From Tetraselmis striata (Eukaryota; Chlorophyta; Chlorodendrophyceae; Chlorodendrales; Chlorodendraceae): a DNA stretch of 64,000 bases. This document shows, piece by piece, positions 45,700 to 57,263 of the stretch (positions are counted from its first letter, which is position 1; the number at the start of each line of letters is the position of its first letter). Made by a program: the position numbers and the translations under genes. The notes beneath the pieces were generated by a model. It had not been told where the DNA came from. It did not search any database and saw nothing but the letters and a program-made list of their open reading frames with translations. Location: assembly GCA_006384855.1 (NCBI GenBank), contig VCJN01001952.1, positions 1 to 64,000 on the forward strand. The letters run 5' to 3'.

Positions 45700-47732
45700 C
45701 GGTGGTTGACAGTCGTGGGCTTGCTAGAGCTAGAGCATGGGCAATGGGCCGCGCGATGTGCGCGTCGCGTTGCCGCATGTGCACACTGTACCACCGGCGC
45801 GAACCAATATCGCACGGGTTACCGCGGGAAGTGATGTGGACCCTGCAACAACCAATTTGCGCGCCAACTCGCCCACCAAACTTCCCCTATGTGCCGCTGG
45901 CTTGGTTCAACGCAATATAGGGCATGTCGGAAAGTGTTTGGACCCTCGAATTGGTCTAAGCTACTAAGTTTCTGTCGAGGCAGATTTTGCTCTAATGGCG
46001 TATATTGTGAGCCAAACGCGATTCGGTGATGGCGGGTGGTCTGCGAGTCAAAACCGACACGCGCGACCGCCTAGGTATCGGCCGCAGTCCCGGAACACTC
46101 ACAATCTCCCAGCCGACCAAGACCGCATTGGACGAGTCAGCCTCGAGGAGGGGTAAGGATAGGCCTACATAGAGTGCGCCAACAACACTACGGCGGGCTA
46201 GCCAGCAACGACTCGGCAGAGGGAGGGGGCCTAGCGAACTACCCTCGATTGCGCGGCGGGGTGATGGGGCACCCGCGTCAATGTAGCGCTGCCTCATCGC
46301 AGACCGCGGTTCGGCCGGTCCGTGATGAGGGAGCAGCGCGAGACCAAGCCATATACATGGTATCTGTGTGTTGGAAGGGTGGGGGTGGGGGCGGGTGGAG
46401 GCTAGATGAGCCGTTGCTAGCGCGTTCCGTTGGGTGGGGGCGGGCGCATCCGCCTCGAATTCCACTTTACCACGCGCATGGGGGAGGAGGGGGGGAGAGC
46501 GGGCGCCATCATGCCGGCCGCGGTTGCTCGCATTACATAGACCTATAGACACTGTCGCACCGGCGTCGCGTTGTTGTCGGGTGAGCTGTGGCATGCATGC
46601 CAAAGCGCACATGGGCCGTGGAAAGTGTGCAGTTGGTGGGCATGTGATGCGGTGTTACGTTGGCGGCGCTGCGGGCTATTTGCGCGGGGCTACTACTACC
46701 ATGTACTTTGCGTGTAGACTACATGCGGTAATCATACAGCCGGCGCGTCTCGCATTGGTAGAGAATCCGGGATTTATTCGCACCGCAAACTACTATACGG
46801 ATTATCGCGGGAAGTGATGTGGCCAAGGCATTACTTACACATTAGCTATTACATGGAGATCGATTATACGGCGCGCGGCCGGGGCGACAAGGGCCCGGCC
46901 TTCTTGGAGCTGATGGGCTTCAGTCGCGTGCACGTGACCAATCACCGTCATGAGCTCGAGGCCTAATGGCGCAGTCTTCTCGGGTACTACACCCGGCTTA
47001 TCAACGTGCGCGACGTGACGTGGTTTGACGCCACGACCCAAATGGGCGTGCGCCGCTGCGAGGGAGTGGCACGAGTAATGGCGGTGCGGCCGTGTGAGTC
47101 TTGTATCATGTGTATCATGCGTATCATGTGCATTATCATGTGTAGTATCATGTGTATCATGCGTATTATGTGTATCATGCCAAGCTCGCTATGGAGAAGG
47201 ATCGTGTGCGCCCGGGTCGGGAGCTATCGTGGGACATGATCTGTCGTTATCTATGCATCATGCAGAATCACGAGTTCCTTGAACAAGCCGACGCCAGTTT
47301 TGGGCATGAGGGCTATTTTGTGCAGCACGCCGTGAAGCATCAGCTGCAGTTGTTGGATACACACGTGGCGCCGCATTATTCTCACCACTGTCTCCATGAG
47401 GAGCTCAACATCGCGACATCAGCGCACTGTGGCTTGAGCCGGTCGTGCCGGCCGTGCCGGCGGGAGGCGATGGCGGCCATGGTGGGTGGACCATGTGGGA
47501 GTGGAACCCCCACGGCCTTCCCTGCAAACCTTGCTTTTTTGTGAGGCTCAGCCGAGCACAATGCCTGCAAGCACTCAGCAAACGTTCCCATCACCATCTC
47601 GTGCCTTTACCCATCTCGTACCCATTACCATCTCCGGTGGGGGCTCAAGCACTCGCGTGCTGGTTGCCTTGAGACCGATTGTTCCTCGCCCCCATGTGCC
47701 GGGCCACCCGAAGGCGTCGACGAATGAATGAA

Positions 47733-47763
<31 letters not shown>

Positions 47764-50110
47764 CTCCCCTAGCCAACATGTGTCGGCTTTGATGACAGCC
47801 ATCTCTGCCCGCTTAGACGAGGAGAAGCGCTATCGTTTCCTCTTTGCCATAGCGGTATTGACGGTGACCGTGCACGACAGGGGGGTGCGATGAGCGGGCA
47901 TGCGATTGTCGCGATGTCCGCGGGGCTGACCCGCCCTGGCGGCCCGGCTTACTCGCGCCTAGTTTATATTCAACCCGCGATGACGTCGGGGCTTTGTAAC
48001 GATGCCATCTCACCGTACCTTTGTGTGTCGCATGACGACATGACGCAGCTATATATATCGCAACGCAAACGTTTGCCGACGGCGCGTTACGACGGGTAAT
48101 ACCGACGACACCCAGCGGGACTATGTCGAGTGGGATATACTCGAGGGGCGGACGTGCCGGCCATGCTCGCGCTTAACGTACCGCCGGAAGCACCGTCGGA
48201 ATGGGCAGCTTGGTTTGACGTACATACGGGGCGATTTGAAAACGCGTACGACATTCACCAACCCGGGATTCGGGTTCAAGTATGGACTTTACTGTCGATT
48301 GAAGTTGAAGCGGGGTCACATGTGACCCCTTCCACTCATTTTTTGAATAATAGGTATGAAGGTGCTGCCCGGGACTTATTCGTACTTCTCAGCCGCCGCT
48401 TAACAACACCAGGCGCAGAAATGCCAATGTACTAAATCCGAGTATTTGTAATGGTGAATACTCTTGATGTGTGATCCACTGATCCCTAGGCGCGCGTTCG
48501 ACGACCGTTTGGCCATGCATGCAGCCGGCTAGCACTGCACCGCATCGTGAGAGAGCAAATAACGAATCCCATGGAAGTTGACGGAGACGAGCCGCGCGGC
48601 TATGCCGCAGCGGCGGTGCTCGGGGGAGTGCGGGCGCCGGCGGTGCGTACCTTGGCGGAGAGCGACAACTTCTCAGCAGCGAAGAAAGGCCTACCTGCTA
48701 AGCGCTATATGCGGCCGGCCACCATGCCGGCGCACCAGTTGATCATTCGACAGCCAACCGAGAACGACCCGGAGGCACCACTCGTGGTGATGTTCGGCGA
48801 CCCAGTCGACAAAGGAAAGGCCATGGATGAGGCCACTCGCAGCACCGCCACCGCGAGCAACCTCATCCCTACTAAGATCGCGGAGGGGCGGTTGGCCACA
48901 AACCCATACTCGAGGATATCCGCGTCGTCACCCGCCCCCGGTGGCCCATGCAGAAGACGACAATGCGGCGACCCAAGCAGAAGCTACCGGCTACCACCGG
49001 AAACGTCATCGTGAGAGTGCACGCGGCCAGGACAGCCGCAGCGCTGCTCGTGAACGTGGGCATGGACGGAAGGGCGAGAGCCCTTCTGGATCGTACCGGC
49101 CGCCGGTGCGCGATCACCATGTTGGGCGCCCCGCATCTTGAGGACGCGAAGCGCCCGGTGGACCAAGCATGGGTGCACGGCTCGGGAATGCGAGGCCTCT
49201 TGGAGGCCGAGATATGCACCCAACTGGCCCTAGGCATGTTGACCGCCTATGACGAGGCGGGGCCATAATGCCCTTACGACAACGACCCCTGCACCGCCCT
49301 CGGAGTGGCAGCCCAGCCCGGCTGGGGTAGATACAAATCGGAGGAAACTGACGACGTGGTTATCTAGCCCAACAGCGAGGTATATTTTCGACCACTTTCA
49401 ACTCCGGGGGGTGTGAAAGTAGTTCCGCCACTCGGACCGAGCTAGGCTAGACTTTCTCGACGACCCGACATGCCTCCGCATGCGGCATGACTGCGCTCGA
49501 GATAGGCTACTAGAGATATCCCTTCGGTGACTAGTCGGAGAGAGCTACGCGCGCATCACCATGGTACGCCGTGTAGAACGCGCTTCTGGCCGGACGGCGG
49601 GAGTAGTGGAGGAGCTCGACTCGGGACTTGCCAGTCAATTCGTCTACTCGGGCATCTTAGTAGGCAAAGCGGCCTGTGGACCGGCCTAGTGGGCCACATA
49701 TGCCCGTGATTACGCCATGCCCTCGGCCAAGACGGTCGCGGAGGCGGTGCGCGCCGTAGCCAGTCAGTTGCGGAATACGAAACCAGGGTACCGCGCGCCC
49801 AATGTATCCGTGCGGGGGCAACCGCGGCCGGTTGGTATCTAACCGGTCATCTGAACACCCATCATCAGCTAGTCCTCAAACCTGCAAAAGAGGATCCGGT
49901 CACACCGTTGCACTTTGGCAGCCCGATGGGGGATTTCGCTGATATTCCGCGGCTGTATATGTTGCTAACGTGGCCGCTAGCCCTCGTACGCGCGGCGAAT
50001 ATGGCCGAGGTCGTCACCCACCTACTACACGAGTGTGAAGCGTGTTTGGGCATGCTCGAAGTCGCCCGTCCTTCCCGGAAGTACGCGAAAAAGGCGAGGC
50101 AGGCAAGTAC
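45700..50110 (+). mobile_element. Unclassified multi-ORF relic, possibly a mobile or virus-like element
   Basis: Several old protein-like stretches lie on the plus strand: about 45700-45970, 46835-47480, 47888-48434, 48547-49268 and 49430-50110. None matches a family I can name. The 48547-49268 part is rich in charged and low-complexity residues, like a gag or scaffold protein. No long terminal repeats were identified. It looks old and clearly broken, with many breaks. A 30-nt poly-G tract (47734-47763) and a short TATCATGTG-type tandem repeat (47102-47180) lie inside it. Confidence 0.3.
47102..47180 (+). repeat. Imperfect 9-10-bp tandem repeat
   Basis: Repeats of a TATCATGTG/TATCATGCG unit, about eight copies. 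In one frame it gives a repeated Met-Cys-Ile pattern that is not a real protein. Confidence 0.75.
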
Positions 50111-50303
50111 ATAGCGGTGCGAGGCCTACGCCGTGCCGAGGGCCGCCGCAACAGAAAGCAATAATGCCCGGATGGCGTCGGCATTCACGCCGGCGGCATG
50201 CCAACATTGCAGATTGTGCTCCGGCTGGGCTCGCACGGCCTAAGCTGCCTCGGAGGCAGCGGGATGGCACACAAGACATCGGCACGGGAGTAGGACTTCG
50301 CCA

Positions 50304-51290
50304 GCCAATGAGGAGCCAGCTGTCACACCAGAGGAGACTACCAACTGGCGGTGAGTTGCTCTCACTGCCCCCCCCCCCCCCCCTTGCATGCCACATTCAG
50401 TACATCATCCGCAGCTGACACGCCACTGACTAAGCATGTCACCTTGCTGTGGCGCGGGTGTCTGCTGGCAATGGCCTTTCAGACGATCAGAACTCCGACA
50501 TTGTCAAGTTTGGTATGCAACCTTTGGATGAGGATCATCCTCATCACGCTTCCTTTGCCATTTTGATATCCCCGCATGACATGTGCTGCTCCGATGGAGA
50601 TTGAAACTTCGACACAGAAGAAACAGAACCCCACTTGAAAGTTCATCCCCACCTTGTGTGCAGTGTGTGCATGATCATCATGTGAGGTCTGCTGCCCCTA
50701 TGTGCTGCCTCCTGCCCCCCTTCACGCTTGCCACACGGCTCCCACTGATGATGCGTTGTGTTGATGTCCAGGTGATGAAGGCGGACGAGGGCTCATAGGT
50801 GAAGTGTTACATATTCTCTACACCGTTGTTTTGCCTACGTGCAAAACTTGTGCTGAGCGTGCCGGCTATCATGTGCTTATGGGGCGCGCCAAGGCCAACT
50901 GTGCTGAGACGATGCGAGAGCTTGATAGGCAGGCAACATTGTGCAGCATGGCAGCGTAACGCGGTGAGAGCAGCGATACAAGTCATAGCAATGGCGTAAG
51001 GCAGCTTAGCAGCATCATAGCACGCCATGGAGGGGTGGATAGGGCCATCACCGTATGGTTATTGGGTTGCCATAATGCCGACTGTAATATGGTCCAAAAA
51101 GCGCCCCACCCCTCTCCATTTTATGTTGGCATATGGCAAGGAATACTCTTTTGCACACAGCCATGCAGCATTGAAACCATAGAAACAAGCAAGTCATGCC
51201 AGTGGTAGTTAAAATGCAACTTTGGGCATGTTCTACTAAGTACTGTGAGATCAAGAGAAATAAAGTAGAGAGGGGGTAGAAACAGAGGGG
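50304..51290 (+). repeat. Dispersed repeat family R2, copy 2 (~1 kb)
   Basis: Colinear with 23364-24360. It contains a C14 run (about 50370-50383) that is absent from the other copy. It ends near AAATAAAGTAGAGAGGGGG. Confidence 0.85.
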
Positions 51291-51642
51291 GAGGGGGGGG
51301 TTCTCAAAAATACTTTGCTCATCGGCGGCACGTGAGGTTTGCGCGCCGCGAGGTGACGCAAAACTATCGAGTTTATGAGGCGGCTTCCGATGATAATCTA
51401 GCCGTCATCGGGTCAATTAGGCTACGGGGCATAATTTTGACCCGTCGCAAGGGAAAATCCCTGTCCGCGTTTTCTCTGCCCTGGGTGTATACCTGGTTTT
51501 CTCTGTCGCGATATACCTGCATTTCATAGCGAGGACCCCGTCTGACACATATACAGTAGCTAATAGTATGGTATCATCATCGTCATTATCATTTGATCAG
51601 CATATATGGCAGTAGTACATAAGCCAATGTATAGTATATAAA

Positions 51643-51675
<33 letters not shown>

Positions 51676-52177
51676 TATTTGTATGCACATTATGTCGCAG
51701 CATACCTATATCGTATGCAAGTATGCAATACCGTATCGAAGTAAATACAGTGGTCCGCGGAGCCAAAAAACAATTAATTGTTTTGCACCTTCTCATCGGA
51801 ATAGTCGTTCTATACTCGTTCTATATTCTGAAATATTTCTCCGTTTTCTCAATAGTTTCTGAATCTTCGCGGGGGGTCAATAAACACGTTATTTGTCCGC
51901 AGACAGTTCGTGTGTATACGGTAAGTCCAGATATGGCGGCCGTTATACTTATCCACAAAATCTTGCGGAGCCACAAAAGCTTGACAACATAGCGTGGCGG
52001 TACCCCTTCCCCCTTCCCACCCGCTGCCCTCACCACGCTTGGACGACCAACCAGACACAGCACAGCAGATTCGAATCATGTTACAGCTAATCCCACAGCC
52101 GTGCCATGGCGCATCGTCTCACGGCCCGGCTTTGCAACCCCGCTTGGGGTGGGGTTCTGTTGCCCCTCGAAGCCAAC
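51291..52177. other. Intergenic DNA with an (AT)n microsatellite
   Basis: No gene seen. A clean AT repeat lies at 51645-51673. The last ~100 bp before 52178 would be 3' UTR of the MYND gene. Confidence 0.5.
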
Positions 52178-52796
52178 TCAATCTTTGCAAACCTTCTTGT
52201 GCTCGCTCCAGTCCGCACGCTGGCACGCCCTGGAGCAGTACACCACTCTCAGGCACCGTTGGCACTTCTTGAACCCGCCTCCGCCGCCCCCGTCTTCGTC
52301 TTGGCCTGTGCCGCGTGCGGCTGGCTTCCCGCACTTCTGGCAGTGACTCTTGCTGTTGCCGGATGGCGGCATACCCACACTGCTGAACACCACCTTCCAC
52401 GTGGGGTCCAGCCTCATGCCCGCCACGGTGGACCGGATAAAGTTGCACTCCTGCTTGGCTTCCTCCCGCGAGTCCAGCCTCAAGGACTCTTCCACCAGCT
52501 TCTCGGCGCGGTCGAGGTCCGGCTCGATCTCACCCTCCAATCCCGTAGCCAGAGCCGTCGCCAGCTTCCGCATGGGCGCGGCCATCCCTTTTCTGGTCGG
52601 ATGCGGGTTGGCAGCGGCCGTCTCGAGCCACTTGAGGTGCTTCCCCACGTCCTTTGCCCAGACGTGGCCCAGGTCGTAGCTCCTCGCGTACAGCAGCTGC
52701 ACCCTGTTGTCCCGGAGCTTATTGGCCCCTAGCTGGTACAGAGCCTTGAGTCGCGCAACGGGCATAGCCTCCGAGACTGCGCTGCCGCGAGCCGTC
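52178..52796 (-). CDS. MYND zinc-finger protein, last exon (5' part unresolved)
   Basis: The final exon encodes about 205 residues. After the acceptor CCCTCAG it reads ARGSAVSEAMPVARLKALY, a helical region with SYDLGHVWAKDVGKHLKWLE and DLDRAEKLVEESLRLD (TPR/Sel1-like helices), then a C-terminal MYND finger: CQKC, a Gly-rich spacer, CQRCLRVVYCSRACQRADW, EHKKVC. All expected Cys/His ligands are visible. MYND fingers bind short proline-containing peptides and often occur in adaptor proteins. The exon begins with the third base of a codon, so at least one upstream exon exists; text at 52850-53170 is open but unconvincing. A 20-nt poly-G tract (poly-C in sense, 52814-52833) sits just upstream of the acceptor. 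Confidence 0.75.
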
Positions 52797-54442
52797 CTGA
52801 GGGCGCAGTGACAGGGGGGGGGGGGGGGGGGGGAGTGAGTTGAGGAGGACACATAAAAAAACGTAATGGTTGGCACAATACGACAATGAAGAAACACCAC
52901 AGTGGAGAAAGCCATTTCCGTGATGGCGACGCTGCCGCACAGAGAACGCAACGCGAGAGAAGCCGATAAGCCATGTTTACGATGGAATGCATGGCAGCAC
53001 TCGACAATAGCATCGGCATGAAGCGGGTAAGCCGCAGGCCGCCCTAGACGTGCACTCGGCGCGCGCACATCCTGGCGATTCGGGGGTGAACCACGGCGAC
53101 ATAAGGCTAGAAACTCAACCGGTCCGCGCCTCAGGGGCCCGTCATCGCATCGACCCCTGAGCACCCGCACCGTGCCACACTCGAGGAGCGTACTATTCCG
53201 GTGCGGTATCCCTTGGTTTCTTTAGGTTCCATGGTCGGTCGGGAGCTTTGGCTGACTGGGGCGCTGAGTGGCGGAGGGAATGACTACGGATCAGTAAGTC
53301 GGCGGCTCGAGACCGGCCGGGCCGTGAGGGCTTATCAGTCGTCACTGAAAATTCGTACCGGTGCTGTCTCAGCTCGTAATAACGACGCGGTGGTTCGGTA
53401 CCGGGGTACGTCGCGACTTGAATGAGGACTATCTGAAGAATGGGCGGACGCGCAGATATGCTGGCTGGTCCCAGTTGGCCTAGGCCGTCTGTCCGGATTA
53501 CGAGTACTTGCACCCATAATACCGGCAATCCTTTTGCCAGCCCTATCACGGGGGCGATGAGAGAAAAAGCATATGCGTAACCCAAGGGGGGGGGGGGGGG
53601 GGAGGATGTGTTATATGCGAGACGGACGTTGCTTGAGTCATGGACTCGAGGTAGAAGAGTTGGGGTGAAGCAGGCGAGGAGGACATGGAGGGGGTGTCGC
53701 TGGAGGAGGCTCAGGGGATGGAGGGGAGGAACATGAGGGGGGGGAGTGGTGGAGAACATGAGCTTGTCGCGCGGAAGATCGATGGCCGGAAGCACATTGT
53801 CCATATTCCGTGGACGAACAGCAAAGGGATCTACACCATTGATGTTGTGGTAACTTCTCCGGGATGGCGTTTGAAATGGGGAGAGGGTGATATGCGAGAC
53901 AGACGTTGCTCGCGTCGGGTACTCGAGGTGGGAGAGTTGGGGTGAAGCAGGCGAGGAGCAGGTCGACGAGGAGGGCAAGGAGGGTGGGGTGGCGGATGAG
54001 TTGGAGGACGGCGTGGTCGTGGACGTGGACATGGAGGAGGTGTCGCTGGAGGAGGCTGAGGGGGTGGGAGGGGAGGACCGTGAGGGGAGGGGGTTGGAGG
54101 ACGGGAGTGCGAGCTTGTTGCGCGGAAGATCGATGGCCGGAAGCACATTGTCTATATTCCGTGGACGAACAGCAAAGGGATCTACACCATTGATGTTGTG
54201 GTAACTTCTCCGGGATGGCGTTTGAAATCCGGGCCCAGGGTATGTACCTATGTAACCTCAATAGGCCCCAGTGTTACGCGGGCCCTGTGAGCCTTGTGAT
54301 AGTCACCACTGTATGTGTCTGCCTCGGGACGTGGCCGGCATTCGTGATGCAGGGGGGGATCCGCAGGGAGGGGGGGCGCAAGCGGTGCGCGGTGGGGGTC
54401 ACAAGGGCGGCAGGAGGGTGGGAGCTCCGGATGCGCGGGGGC
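52797..54442. other. Region with a frame-preserving ~351-bp duplication
   Basis: Two copies of a segment containing GATCGATGGCCGGAAGCACA and GATCTACACCATTGATGTTG lie at about 53640-53880 and 53920-54235. Shared landmarks are offset by 351 bp in one part and 277 bp in another. Because 351 is a multiple of three, a Ser/Pro-rich minus-strand frame (54146-53193) stays open across both. It could be low-complexity coding sequence, or chance. A poly-G tract lies at 53587-53602. Confidence 0.4.
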
Positions 54443-56099
54443 TCACTCATGGTGCCTCACAAGCGCGGCGATGGCGGCCCCCCTGGTGCTGCGGATGTCC
54501 GGCATCTGCAGGACGCAGCGGAGGCCGGCATGGCGCCCCGGCAGCGCGCTGATGTAGTAGCCGCAGAACGCGTGGTCGTGCTTTCCGTCGGCCGCGTGCT
54601 GCCACATCTCGTGCCCCTTTGCGACGTCGCCCCGCCCCGCCCTGTCGACCAGGCCGCAGCCCAGCTGGTAGTACCCCTGCGGGCTCAGCGTGCACCCCGC
54701 CTGCTGCAGGTGCTCGAGCCACTCCACGGCGCACGCGCCGTCCGCCCACCGCCCCCCCCACCCGGCGCTGAGCATCATGCCCGCGCGCTGGAAGTTGTTG
54801 GTCGCCTCGAACCGCGCCTTGGCGGAGCGGCTCGAGAGGGCGTCCCAGCAGAGGTCGGACCGCGGGCCCGGGCGCGCGTTGAGCTCCCCCCAGCGCACCG
54901 CCGCCCCGCGGCGGCCAGTTGGCGGGCGCTTGAGCAGCACCTTCATGCCCTCCTGCATCTCAGCCGGGGCCTCCGCGGCGGCCCAGTCCCTCTGCCACTG
55001 ATAGCGGACAGCGCCGCGCCCATCGCGCCCCAGCCGGGCCGCCACCGCCGCCAGCCGCGCCGGCGCCTCCCCGGCGGCGCCCCCCACGAGCCGGGCCGCC
55101 TCTGTGTAGTCCTGCAGCGCCATGCCCAGCTTGCCCAGCGCCTCGCGCGCTTTCCCGCGGCACATGTGGACCTCGGCGCTCTCCTCCACGAGCAGCGACT
55201 CGCCGAACTCATTGTCCGCGGCCTGCAGCTGCCCGAGCTGCACGTAGACCGCGGCCTGGCTTGCCGGCAGAGCGCTGCTGATGGCCCGCCACCGCTCGAG
55301 CGACGCGGGCAGTATCTCGTGGTGGGAGGGAAAGCCCAGCACGGTGTGGGCCATGGTGTAGGCCTGCAGAGCCTCGTCCAGCAGGCGGCGGCGGCACAGG
55401 GCGTCGCCTTTCACCTTCTCCTCCTCTGCGAGCTGCCACCCAAACGGGGCGGGTGAGGGGGTGAACGGTTTTAGGTTCACCCTTATGACTTAAACCCCAA
55501 CCGCCAGAGCCTGTCCCCGGGGGTGGGGGGAAAACACAGCTTCCCCTGCGCCCTCATCGAAGCGACACGCTGACGGTCACCCAGCACCCACCTGAAGGAT
55601 CCCTTCCAGCCGCCGCTCCAGCGGCTCCGAGCCCCTCCAGATCGCGGCCGCGTCCAGCACGGCGGCGTGGGTGGTGCAGCTGGCGCAGTTGGCCGAGCCG
55701 CACCCGGCGCAGGAAACGTTGCGCGGGCGTGGCTTGTTGCGCCTCGCACCTGCGCCGAAGTTGCATAGTGCAGGGATGGTGCGAGCACGACGTATCTAAG
55801 CGGGGGCAGAAGGACTCCTCCTCGACTAGTTTGGAGGTAGGCGAACGGGCACCAACACTTAAGTTCCACCATCGAAAACCTAGGGTGCTGCGTGCAGCCA
55901 GGGGGCGGGAAAGTATGTGCAGCCTGGGTACCGCACGTGCCAGCCGGAGCTCCGGGAGCTCACCTGGACCCTCTCCCTGGTCGTGTCCGTGTGTCTCGAG
56001 ATACCAGCAGAAGGCCGCGACGCCTACTGCGAGGGCAGCCGCGGCGGCGGCCACCGCGCCGTAGTTCGCTTGGACGAGGCCGCCATAATCGAGCGGCAT
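54443..56099 (-). CDS. Membrane-anchored protein with Cys cluster and TPR-like repeats, function unknown
   Basis: Three exons join in phase to 427 residues: 56099-55964, 55749-55592, 55432-54443. The start MPLDYGGLVQANYG is followed by an Ala-rich hydrophobic helix (about residues 14-34), so the protein is probably anchored in a membrane by its N-terminus. A C-x2-C-x4-C-x2-C cluster (CAGCGSANCASC, about 59-70) may bind zinc. The rest is helical with TPR/Sel1-like repeats: EEEKVKGDALCRRRLLDEAL with AYTMAHTVLGF, then SQAAVYVQLGQLQAADNEFG and SAEVHMCRGKAREALGKLGM. The C-terminal part is Cys/Gly-rich (QGYYQLGCGLVDRAG and DHAFCGYYISALPG). I do not recognise the family. The last exon holds about three quarters of the protein. 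A 34-bp palindrome lies about 240 bp upstream. Confidence 0.75.
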
Positions 56100-56339
56100 G
56101 ATAATACGCGCCGGCTCGTTTGGGCGAGTGCCACTACTGGTACCGTACGGACGGCGTTTACCTCCGCGAAACAGCGAGCCAGTGAGTAGCGACTGATAGT
56201 TGCTCCGCCGGACTGCTGCACCGGCGAGTCGCCGCCGACACGCGTCGACAAACCAGCGCTGGCGGGCTTGCAGGTTTCCAGACGAGGCACTGCGCACGAA
56301 GCGTTCCGAAGGGGGCGCGCATCAAGGTGGTCGATGATT

Positions 56340-56373
56340 CCCTTAAGGATTACAGCGCTGTAATCCTTAAGGG
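56340..56373. repeat. 34-bp perfect palindrome upstream of the TPR gene
   Basis: CCCTTAAGGATTACAGC followed by its exact reverse complement, with no loop. It lies 241-274 bp upstream of the start codon at 56099 on the minus strand. Confidence 0.95.
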
Positions 56374-56604
56374 CCCTTTGTGTTGAGTGGCCGGAACTCA
56401 TACCGGGGCGACCTACTGTGTTAATAAAATACTGGAATCCGAAGCGGCCAAACTACAACCTGAAAATGCACAGGGTCGAACCGCGTGGAATTCCGTCGAT
56501 AATGATCAGGTACTATACCGATTTATGAACGAAATCAAAGCGGGATGCCTGTTCACTCACGTCTGGGCTGCGTACAGGTAGCCTCGTTTTTTATCCTGTA
56601 CTTA

Positions 56605-56720
56605 CATGAGCCAGCAGCAGAAGGCGATATCAGGAAATCGCCATTAAAAAAAAGGACAATTACAATAAGGGTCCTCTACAGCGACTCCGAGGTGGAAGCA
56701 GCAACATGAGAAGACGCATA
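56605..56720 (-). repeat. Dispersed repeat family R1, copy f
   Basis: It begins TTACATGAGCCAGCAGCAGA and keeps GGCGATATCAGGAAATCGCC and GGGTCCTCTACAGCGACTC. Only the terminal ~115 bp is present. Confidence 0.85.
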
Positions 56721-56853
56721 ATTCTTCCTCGTTTTTAATCCTTTATTTGTTTACCACCGGTAGTCGCTCGTTCCTTTCCGCCTGGCAACCGCTGCGCGCG
56801 CTCGCCTGCGTACACGCGTTACAAATGTGGCACGCATGCACCTACGCACGCAG

Positions 56854-57161
56854 TGTAAGGATATGTACCACACAAATTCCCATGTTGGTACCCAGTGCCT
56901 GGTGCGTTTTGCGCGGTATCCTTACAGTTGGTGCTTCTACGCACGCATTGGATCCGGGCTCCATCCCGCGGAGAAACATATAATATGATATGATATGATG
57001 TGGCCCGTAGCTGGATTTTCTTCTGGATTTCTGCATGGATTTCTTGAATTTTGCGGCTAGCTTATTATGTGATATCCCGCAATGTTGGACGACCCGGCCA
57101 ATGCGGATCGCCACCGAATCCAAGCCGAAACGTTGCTGGAGGAGGTCCTCCATCCTATTGA

Positions 57162-57192
<31 letters not shown>

Positions 57193-57263
57193 TAAGGATA
57201 TGTACCACGCAAATCCCCATGTGGGTACCCAGTGCCTGGTGCGTTTTGCGCGGTATCTTTACA
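56854..57263. repeat. Two copies of a 73-bp mini-element with inverted ends
   Basis: 56854-56926 begins TGTAAGGATA and ends with its reverse complement TATCCTTACA. A near-identical 73-bp copy lies at 57191-57263, directly after a 28-nt poly-G tract (57165-57192). The size and inverted ends suggest a miniature inverted-repeat element, but target duplications were not seen. Confidence 0.75.

Noticed and set aside
51291-51540. Short plus-strand ORF after repeat R2
   Set aside because: 65 residues, no domain, no splice context.
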